Assembly: GCA_003133425.1 (NCBI GenBank)
Contig: PKXI01000414.1
Location: 1 to 13,648 of the forward strand
Length of the DNA stretch: 13,648 nucleotides
Direction of reading: 5' to 3'
Origin: Acidobacteriaceae bacterium
Lineage (GTDB): Bacteria > Acidobacteriota > Terriglobia > Terriglobales > Acidobacteriaceae
Positions 7,080-13,648 of this stretch are shown here, piece by piece. The position numbers and the translations under genes were made by a program. Under the pieces are notes generated by a model that saw only the letters and a list, made by a program, of their open reading frames with translations, searched no databases and was not told the origin of the DNA. Position 1 is the first letter of the stretch; the number at the start of each line of letters is the position of its first letter.

Positions 7080-7740
7080 TTTCACACTGCCCCCTCCCCC
7101 GCCCACTCCAACCTCCTCCTGTTATGGGTGCGGTGGCGGTGGCGGCAACAGGGGTGGAAGCGGCAACCAATCCCGTCCAGCGCCCGCTCCCGCGCCCACA
7201 AAACGTGACTTCGCAGATCCTGAATTCGACGCTGGACAGGTCTCCCTCGATGCTTATGAGACCAGCCACTCCTATTCCGATTACGTCACTGCGGAGTCCC
7301 ATTTCAAGACGGCCCTCGCCTACTTGCCCAGCTGGGGTGTAGCACACGAGCGCCTGTGCGAGTTATACAGTTACGCTGAGCAATACAACGACGCCCTTGC
7401 CCAATGTCAGGTCGCGCTCAGAAATAGAGACGACTTCAAAAATGGCCGCACGGTTAAGAAATGGCTCGAAACAAGCCATATTCCCTGGCTTCTCCTTAAG
7501 GTTCATTCCAAGGCCTACGAGTCCGGCGTCGCAACTTATAAGTCGCAGTGCGGTAGCTCCGCAAACGCCAATCTGAATAACGGAATCACCGTCCTTGAAT
7601 CAGGCTCGGCAGACGTTGTTGACCTCAGAGCCGACTCCGGTGCGCAGGTTGAAAAATGCAAGACAACGCTCACCGCCCTGTTTGCTCAAAGCAAATCTCT
7701 CAACGACGAGGTCGGGGCTTGGAACAAACTGCACCCATGA
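6988..7740 (+). CDS. Secreted TPR-like protein with Pro-rich and Gly-rich linker
   Basis: From ATG 6988 this encodes 250 residues. GGAG at 6978-6981, six bases upstream, supports this start over the longer TTG start at 6937, and it places a clean signal peptide at the N terminus (MRSFSVAASVLCIFTFL, cleavage likely after SSSA, residue 24). A low-complexity linker follows: PPPPPTPT (35-42), a CYGCGGGGGNRGG segment (45-57) and PAPAPAP (64-70). Residues about 95-147 (YVTAESHFKTAL, then AHERLCELY, then YNDALAQCQVAL) match a tetratricopeptide pair, a protein-binding repeat. The C-terminal third (150-250) is helical without a known motif. Cysteines are plentiful for an exported protein. It probably acts in the periplasm as a partner-binding protein. 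Its stop overlaps the start of the next gene as ATGA, implying translational coupling and a shared role with the following secreted protein. Confidence 0.8.
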   Translation: MRSFSVAASVLCIFTFLHPTSSSAQFAAGTDFTLPPPPPTPTSSCYGCGGGGGNRGGSGNQSRPAPAPAPTKRDFADPEFDAGQVSLDAYETSHSYSDYVTAESHFKTALAYLPSWGVAHERLCELYSYAEQYNDALAQCQVALRNRDDFKNGRTVKKWLETSHIPWLLLKVHSKAYESGVATYKSQCGSSANANLNNGITVLESGSADVVDLRADSGAQVEKCKTTLTALFAQSKSLNDEVGAWNKLHP

Positions 7741-8596
7741 TGAAAGCGACCCTCACATTCGGATTGGCGTTCGCATTTTTCGCCGCCGCAGTCGGCGCTC
7801 AAGCGCAACAAGACAACTTCCGCGAAATCGGCAGCGAACATGCCGACAAAACCGAATTGCTGTCGTGTTCTGTGCGTTCCGATGTCCCGGACTCAGCGTA
7901 TGTTATTTTGCGGAAACAAACCATTTCGCGGGTTTTCATGAGGGATTGGTCAACGATGGCCGCATCGTGGGCACCCGCGATGCGGTTGTAACTTCCACTA
8001 CAGTTACCTGGAAGTCTCCCAGCCTCACTCCAGGCGCGAAGGAAGAAACATTTTCTCTTGACCGCAAGACCGGCGCGCTGGAGGCGGATGTAACTTATCC
8101 CGCCCCTTCCCGCCACTTATCCCTGCATTGCAGTGAAGACGAACTGTATATGGCTGATCCCGGTCCAGGCCTCACCGGCAAATGGGTCAACTATTTCAAC
8201 AACGATCACCTTTGTTACAGCGGCTATCCAAGCGGCATCCACAGCAAGACGCCCATTCGCGTCTATGTAGTCAAAGTTGAGCTCTGGAACTGGAGCGATA
8301 AAGACCACCCCCACGGACTGCATATCCCCAACGCTCCAATGAACAACACGGCCACCGCTGCATTCGTTGAAGTCCTGAATAAGGAAGGATTGGATGATAG
8401 GTCGGATACTTCCTTTATCGCGGCCAACGGGACGGACGACGCAACCCTCTATGCCAATCTCGAGTATCACGTCGGCGTAAATACGGGCAGCGACCATAAG
8501 AGCTACTACGCCAACGTCTACGTTGGCGGCATGGGCCTTACCAGTTCCGTCTTCGGAGTAAACGTCTCGCCCCCGGTCAGCGCTGGTTCCTCATAA
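7737..8596 (+). pseudogene. Secreted protein of unknown function, frameshifted
   Basis: The gene starts at ATG 7737, overlapping the TPR gene stop as ATGA. The first frame gives a signal peptide (MMKATLTFGLAFAFFAAAVGAQA, then QQDN) and about 60 further residues to DSAYVILRK, then turns unnatural and stops at 7989-7991. The -1 frame takes over between about 7899 and 7925 with NHFAGFHEGLVNDGRIVGT and runs to TAA 8594-8596. The joined protein would be about 286 residues. The second part has alternating strand-like segments, e.g. VTSTTVTWKSP and YHVGVNTGSDHKSYYANVYV, and four Cys overall, suggesting an all-beta exported domain. I do not recognise the family. The lack of other damage suggests a recent one-base deletion or a sequence error. 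The ATGA overlap links it to the TPR protein upstream. The catalytic or binding role is unknown. Confidence 0.65.
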
Positions 8597-8604
8597 GCTA
8601 CTCG

Positions 8605-8889
8605 ATGGAGAGTGCAAGCGAGTACCAGAAGTACGACGTAAAACCCCCCGGCGAAGCCGCCCAGATAGCCTTCAGTCAAGTAGCAAATCGCGTAGTCAAC
8701 GGCTGGTCCTGCACAAACTAGGGCGGGTTAACACTATCTGAGCGCTTCGACGATGAGCGTGGAAAGGTGAAGAAGGGCAAGGGCAAGACGCCTTTCGTGG
8801 TATTAGCGAAGGACGTAAAGTAGTGCAACGGTGACGACCCAGTTTTTGTGGAAGAGACAGATGGCGAATCGTATCTAAATCTCAAATAG
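8605..8889 (+). pseudogene. Possible decayed gene: frame interrupted by two amber codons
   Basis: From ATG 8605 one frame reads 38 residues (MESASEYQKYDVKPPGEAAQ and on), TAG (8719-8721), 33 residues (GGLTLSERFDDERGKVKKGK and on), TAG (8821-8823), then 21 residues (CNGDDPVFVEETDGESYLNL) and TAG (8887-8889). Each piece is polar, charged and protein-like, and the opposite strand is open over the same span, as often happens behind a coding frame. No family is recognised and no ribosome binding site is evident at 8605. It may be a gene carrying nonsense mutations or coincidence. The rest of the stretch 8597-9091 shows nothing until the ribosome binding site of the next gene. Confidence 0.3.
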
Positions 8890-9037
8890 TTGCCAGGTAC
8901 ACCGAACTCAGCTGCCCGGTTGAATGGCTTCCGGGCAATACATGAGCATCGGTCTGAGCTACATTCATAGGGGAGCGATAACGCCGCGCGTGAGTGATCC
9001 GTTGGCCTTTGCGAGCAGCTATACGGCATTCGTTTAG

Positions 9038-10087
<1,050 letters not shown>

Positions 10088-10119
10088 CGGATTGACCGCT
10101 GAATAGTGAGGAGCGTGCG

Positions 10120-10884
10120 ATGAACATCCCTTTTGAAAACAAGGTTGCACTCGTAACCGGTGCCGGTTCGGGGCTGGGCCTGGCGACCGCGAAGGCTTTT
10201 GCGGAATCAGGCGCTTCCGTGGTGTTGGCGGATTGGAACGGGAAGTCGGCGATTTCAGCAGCCAAGGAACTGACTGACCAGGGGCACAAGGCGCTCGCAA
10301 TTCGTTGCGACGTCTCGGATGACGACCAGGTGGAAGCGATGGTTGAGCAGACAGTCGCCACCTTCGGCCGGCTGGATGCAGCCTACAATAATGCCGGTGT
10401 TCAAAATGTCCTTGCAGAGACTGCTGATTCTCCCCGAGACGATTACGACCGTGTGATGGCGATCAATCTCCGCGGTGTTTGGAGTTGCATGAAGTTCGAG
10501 TTGCAACAGATGCGCAAACAAGGAAGTGGCGCTATCGTCAATTGCTCTTCGCTTGGAGGACTTGTGGGAGGTCCCGAGCGAGGAACCCACCACGCCGCCA
10601 AGCACGGAGTCCTTGGGCTGACCAAGAGCGCGGCTCTCGAATATGCGGCACGCGGCATTCGGATTAACGCCGTATGCCCAGGGCTTATTTGGACCCCGAT
10701 GGCCGACCAAATGGTGGCTGCTGGCCAGGGTGAGGCACTGGAGGCAATGGTGAAGAGCGTGCCCATGGGAAGATATGGCCGCGCCGAGGAGATTGCGGAT
10801 GCTGTGCTATGGCTTTGCAGTGGGGCTGCCAGCTATGTGACTGACCAGTCAATTTCGGTGGACGGCGGGTTCATAATGCGGTGA
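10120..10884 (+). CDS. SDR family oxidoreductase with His in place of the catalytic Tyr
   Basis: A 254-residue classical short-chain dehydrogenase/reductase, full length. It shows the dinucleotide-binding TGAGSGLG (13-20), the CDVSD adenine-ring motif (63-67), YNNAG (89-93), Asn115 in AINLRG, Ser144 in NCSSLGG, and the C-terminal cofactor and tetramer segment INAVCPGLIWTPM with SVDGGF. The catalytic motif YxxxK reads HHAAK (157-161): Lys161 is present, but the Tyr position is His157, codon CAC at 10588-10590, one T-to-C step from TAC. All else matches glucose- or 3-oxoacyl-reductase-like SDRs, so either activity is lost or strongly changed, or the base is an error. AGGAG (10109-10113) lies six bases before the ATG. 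It is the second gene of an operon with the aldo/keto reductase. The substrate is unknown; an Asp after beta-strand 2 (LADWN, Asp38) suggests a preference for NAD(H). Confidence 0.93.
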   Translation: MNIPFENKVALVTGAGSGLGLATAKAFAESGASVVLADWNGKSAISAAKELTDQGHKALAIRCDVSDDDQVEAMVEQTVATFGRLDAAYNNAGVQNVLAETADSPRDDYDRVMAINLRGVWSCMKFELQQMRKQGSGAIVNCSSLGGLVGGPERGTHHAAKHGVLGLTKSAALEYAARGIRINAVCPGLIWTPMADQMVAAGQGEALEAMVKSVPMGRYGRAEEIADAVLWLCSGAASYVTDQSISVDGGFIMR

Positions 10885-10914
10885 GGTAAACCAGGAACGG
10901 AACTGAACCTTACG

Positions 10915-10954
10915 CCCCGGGGGGCATGCATATTGAGGAGTGTGCCGCCCGGGG
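10915..10954 (+). terminator. GC-rich hairpin after the AKR-SDR operon
   Basis: CCCCGGGGGGCA (10915-10926) pairs with TGCCGCCCGGGG (10943-10954) with one mismatch across a 16-base loop, starting 30 bases after the SDR stop. The stem is very stable, but no T-run follows, so it may end transcription weakly or protect the mRNA end. Confidence 0.45.
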
Positions 10955-11280
10955 AGTCCCGAGAAGATGGAGAGAACACCAAATGGCTGCTTGATTGGGA
11001 TGAGGAACGGTAAACGCCACAGGGTCAGGAAGCCTCGCGGCACCCCACCGTGCGGCTGTGGGCCGGAAATCCGGAAGCAAAGCCGACTTTTCGATACTAA
11101 AGAGTCGAAACAGAATGGACCAGTCCGATCTTTGCCGAATTAGCAACTGACGGATTGGTGGTTGGCGGTCATCCCCTCGAAGCAATCGTATTGCTGCTTA
11201 AGCAGACTTGTCGGCGGCGCTTCAACCGGCCCGGCTATAGCCATCAACGTGCGCAGTGATGAACGAACTCGTGTCTTCCT
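10955..11280. other. Convergent intergenic stretch with small dyads
   Basis: No gene is seen between the SDR (plus) and the iminopeptidase (minus). Dyads present are CCGGA-aa-TCCGG (11063-11074), TTTCGA/TCGAAA (11089-11094 with 11105-11110), AGCAAT-cgt-ATTGCT (11181-11195) and the perfect palindrome CTGCTTAAGCAG (11194-11205). The last two adjoin each other and could form the 3' hairpin of the minus-strand iminopeptidase transcript, though no T-run accompanies them. Confidence 0.35.
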
Positions 11281-12270
11281 TCAGCAACTGGCGAACTTGT
11301 CGGCAGCCGCGACGAGGGCACGCGTATTGGGCGGGTCGAACGCACTATGGCCGCTGTCTGGCGTGATCACCAGGTCGGCCTCAGGCCATGCACGGTGTAG
11401 AGCCCAGGCGCTCTCGATGGGACAGACCACATCGTAGCGGCCCTGCACGATCGTGCCGGGGATGTTGCGAATCGGACCGACATTGCGCAGTAACTGATCG
11501 TCACTTTCGAGAAAACCCCGGTGGATAAAGTAGTGGGCCTCAATGCGCGCGAAGGCCAGGGCGAACTCATCCTCTTCATAGTGGCCGGCGAAGGCTGCAT
11601 CCGGCAGTAGCTTCGACGTGGCACCCTCCCATCCGCTCCATATCTTCGCAGCGGCGAGCCGCACGGTCGCGTCCTCGCTGGTCAAACGGCGGTAGTAGGC
11701 AGTGAGAAGATCGCTGCGTTCCGCCTCCGGAATGTGCGCCAGGTAAGGTTCCCATGCATCCGGGTAAAGAATCGAGGCGCCGCGCTGATAGAACCATTCG
11801 ATCTCCTGCCGGCGCAGAAGGAAGATGCCGCGCAGAATCAGCTCCGTGACGCGCTCCGGATGCGTCTCGGCGTAGGCGAGGGCAAGCGTGGAGCCCCACG
11901 AGCCGCCGAATACCTGCCATCGCTCGATACCCAGATGCGCGCGGAGTTTCTCGATGTCCGCTACCAAGTCCCAGGTGGTGTTGTCCTCCAGCGACGCGTA
12001 GGGCGTGCTCTTGCCGCAGCCGCGCTGGTCGAAGCAGACAACGCGGTATTTTTCGGGGTGGAAAAAGCGGCGCTGTTTAGGATCGGAGCCGCCGCCGGGA
12101 CCGCCGTGGAGAAACACAACCGGCTTGCCGGCGCGGTTGCCACTTTCCTCAAAGTAGAGTTCGTGCACGGGCGAAACCCGCAGCCGGTCCGTGCGGTAGG
12201 GCTCGATCGGAGGATAAAGCCAGCTAACGGGATCTTTCATCGTGGAAACAGACAACTGTTGACTGGACAT
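11281..12270 (-). CDS. pip: Proline iminopeptidase (prolyl aminopeptidase, S33)
   Basis: A 329-residue alpha/beta-hydrolase matching proline iminopeptidase (EC 3.4.11.5), which removes N-terminal proline from small peptides in the cytoplasm. The diagnostic start of the mature fold is present: LYPPIEPYRTDRLRVSPVH (18-36) and FLHGGPGGGSDP (53-64, oxyanion hole). The DQRGCGKSTP motif (81-90) follows. The triad is Ser124 in GGSWGS, Asp280 in GRYDVVCP and His308 in DSGHS. Family-typical EWFYQRGASILYPDAWEPYL (158-177), from the cap that binds proline, is also intact. The length is normal. Neither ATG 12270 nor the alternative ATG at codon 11 (12240) has a clear ribosome binding site, so the N terminus is uncertain by ten residues. 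It stands alone between convergent and same-strand neighbours. Together with the S9 peptidase it points to peptide scavenging, but there is no operon link. Confidence 0.95.
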   Translation of the reverse strand: MSSQQLSVSTMKDPVSWLYPPIEPYRTDRLRVSPVHELYFEESGNRAGKPVVFLHGGPGGGSDPKQRRFFHPEKYRVVCFDQRGCGKSTPYASLEDNTTWDLVADIEKLRAHLGIERWQVFGGSWGSTLALAYAETHPERVTELILRGIFLLRRQEIEWFYQRGASILYPDAWEPYLAHIPEAERSDLLTAYYRRLTSEDATVRLAAAKIWSGWEGATSKLLPDAAFAGHYEEDEFALAFARIEAHYFIHRGFLESDDQLLRNVGPIRNIPGTIVQGRYDVVCPIESAWALHRAWPEADLVITPDSGHSAFDPPNTRALVAAADKFASC

Positions 12271-12578
12271 AACAAGAACAGTGTACCGCTGAGATTCGCC
12301 CCATCATTTTATTTGCGCAGCAGCGTAAACAACAGCTCGGTCCTGGAATTCCGGTAGCTAAGCCGACATTTGAGGAGTAATCGCCGTCCGTGAGTGACTT
12401 GACGATGATGCGCCAATTGAAATGGGGAAATTGGTATTGAACTCAGCTTCGGCTTGGCTGCGACTCGGGAAGAATATATGCCGGCTTCTTGACGCGTGTC
12501 ATGTCCCGATCTGGGCAACCCGGCTACTGCGCCAGGGATCCGCCCGGTGCGACTCTGTGCGCATTCTTTTTGAGTGAC
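12271..12578. other. Intergenic stretch between two minus-strand genes
   Basis: It holds the upstream region of the iminopeptidase and the 3' region of the nitrilase. One dyad is visible, CCAATT (12413-12418) with AATTGG (12429-12434), a six-base stem with a ten-base loop. No gene or clear promoter was recognised. Confidence 0.4.
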
Positions 12579-13448
12579 TCAATTGGTATGGAAGGTAAAC
12601 ACATCGGGCCGGTTATAGTGGCCTGCCACATCCAAGTCGAACTTGCCCCGCGGGATATCGTCCAAATCCAGGTTCGCAGTTAACAGTCGTTCGCCTTCGG
12701 CCGGGCCAGAGATGATCTCTCCTCTCGGAGAAACAACGAGACTTCTCCCATCGATCTCGCCGCCCGTCTCTCTCAGATCTTGCTGCCAATCGTCCTTGGT
12801 CAGGAACTGGCATGCGCTCAGCACAAAACAACGCCCTTCATACGCAATGTGACGCATACTCGACTGCCATATCTCTCTCGCGTCCACTGTGGGTGCACAC
12901 CAAAGCTGAACGCCCTGATTGTAGAGGTGCTGCCGGTATAAGGGCATGTAGTTCTCCCAGCAGATTGCCATGCCGATGCGGCCCAGCTCGGTATCCACTA
13001 CTTGCATGGTTGAGCCGTCCCCTAATCCCCAAATCAGACGTTCGCTGCCGGTCGGCATGAGCTTCCGATGCTTGGCGATGAGTCCCTGCTGGGGGGAAAA
13101 GAGGAGCGATGAACAATAGAGGGTGCCGCCTGCGCGCTCGACGACTCCGATCACAATATGAAGGCTGAGCTCCTTCGCCCAGCTCGCCAGTGTCTCTGTC
13201 TCCGGGCCAGGGCATTCGATGGCGGCCTGGGAGTAGCGGCGAAAATGCTCACGTCCCTCATCGGTTCGATTTCCGACGGTGGCCCCAAAGGTCAATCCTT
13301 TCGGATAGCCGCCCAGGAGCGCCTCTGGGAATACCAACAGCTGCGCGCTGGCAGACGCTGCCTCATGGCATTGCATCTCGACCTTCTTCAGGGTCGACGG
13401 GGTATCAAACAACACACTTCCTACTTGTGCGACGGCAGCTCTAATCAT
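12579..13448 (-). CDS. Nitrilase / carbon-nitrogen hydrolase
   Basis: A 289-residue member of the nitrilase superfamily, branch 1, which hydrolyses a nitrile to the acid and ammonia. The Glu-Lys-Cys triad is complete: Glu42 in VFPEALLGGYPKG, Lys129 in HRKLMPTG and Cys163 in ICWENYMP. GSERLIWG (134-141) with a further conserved Glu136 and the end motif DVAGHYNRPDVF (273-284) are typical of true nitrilases rather than amidases. At 289 residues it is somewhat short, since many nitrilases carry a C-terminal tail of 20-60 residues, but the conserved core ends properly after the HYxRPDVF motif. The start at ATG 13446-13448 gives the standard N terminus (IRAAVAQVGSVLFD); only a weak AAG precedes it. 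Substrate class (aromatic, aliphatic or arylaceto-) cannot be told. It has no signal peptide and is presumably cytoplasmic. It is not in an evident operon with the iminopeptidase, which begins about 300 bases downstream. Confidence 0.93.
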   Translation of the reverse strand: MIRAAVAQVGSVLFDTPSTLKKVEMQCHEAASASAQLLVFPEALLGGYPKGLTFGATVGNRTDEGREHFRRYSQAAIECPGPETETLASWAKELSLHIVIGVVERAGGTLYCSSLLFSPQQGLIAKHRKLMPTGSERLIWGLGDGSTMQVVDTELGRIGMAICWENYMPLYRQHLYNQGVQLWCAPTVDAREIWQSSMRHIAYEGRCFVLSACQFLTKDDWQQDLRETGGEIDGRSLVVSPRGEIISGPAEGERLLTANLDLDDIPRGKFDLDVAGHYNRPDVFTFHTN

Positions 13449-13648
13449 AACTTCATGCTAAATGTCGGCATCGGGAAGATGCGTACCCTGGTCGAAGGTC
13501 CTCGCACGCGCTCCGAGGGCTTCCGTTCCGACGGTCAAACTGGGACGTCAGATGTTGACCACAGGCCAAAGCACTCATTGAGCATCGGTTGCACGCAATT
13601 CTCAGGATTATTCCCCATAAACGCCGTAGGGGTCAATTTCCCGGCACC
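13449..13648. other. Right edge, upstream of the nitrilase gene
   Basis: This should carry the nitrilase promoter, but no convincing -35/-10 pair was found. The last 30 bases include AGGGGTCAATTTCCCGGCAC, a GGGGTCAATTT motif reminiscent of terminal repeats of IS21-like elements. That is only a resemblance, and the window ends before it can be tested. Confidence 0.3.

Overview
The window looks like bacterial chromosome of fairly high GC content, probably from a soil-type bacterium. The mix of a periplasmic trehalase-like glycosidase, an S9 peptidase with a TolB-type propeller, small secreted proteins and several oxidoreductases would suit an Acidobacteriota (Terriglobia-like) genome. That placement is an inference from gene content, not from a marker gene. 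No rRNA, tRNA or CRISPR array was seen.

Layout. 1-160 holds no supportable gene. 161-727 (minus) encodes a small serine recombinase (resolvase/invertase family). A cluster of inverted repeats upstream (746-827), with a good promoter inside it, looks like its recombination and autoregulation site. 1204-1944 (minus) is a seven-helix DUF2306-like membrane protein split by one in-frame amber codon. 2309-4245 (plus) is a secreted S9 prolyl-oligopeptidase-type enzyme split into propeller and catalytic halves by a one-base frameshift. 4755-6077 (minus) is an intact exported (alpha/alpha)6-barrel glycosidase. In the same frame just after its stop lies a 43-residue C-terminal scrap of an SbcC/YhaN-like ATPase. 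6136-8889 is a poorly conserved plus-strand block: an orphan ORF, a CxxC mini-protein, a secreted TPR protein, a frameshifted secreted protein of unknown function that overlaps it by ATGA, and an amber-interrupted reading frame.

From 9092 the genes are ordinary metabolic ones. An aldo/keto reductase and an SDR oxidoreductase form a two-gene operon (9092-10884) closed by a GC-rich hairpin. A convergent proline iminopeptidase follows (11281-12270, minus), then a nitrilase (12579-13448, minus).

The striking theme is damage. There are two single-base frameshifts, one clear in-frame amber codon in a conserved protein, a second amber-interrupted frame, an orphan ATPase tail, and an SDR whose catalytic Tyr is His. 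This means either a decaying accessory region next to a recombinase or an error-prone assembly; the sequence alone cannot decide. I found no convincing new multi-gene system. The best candidates for a second look are the resolvase site, the coupled secreted gene pair and the His-for-Tyr SDR.
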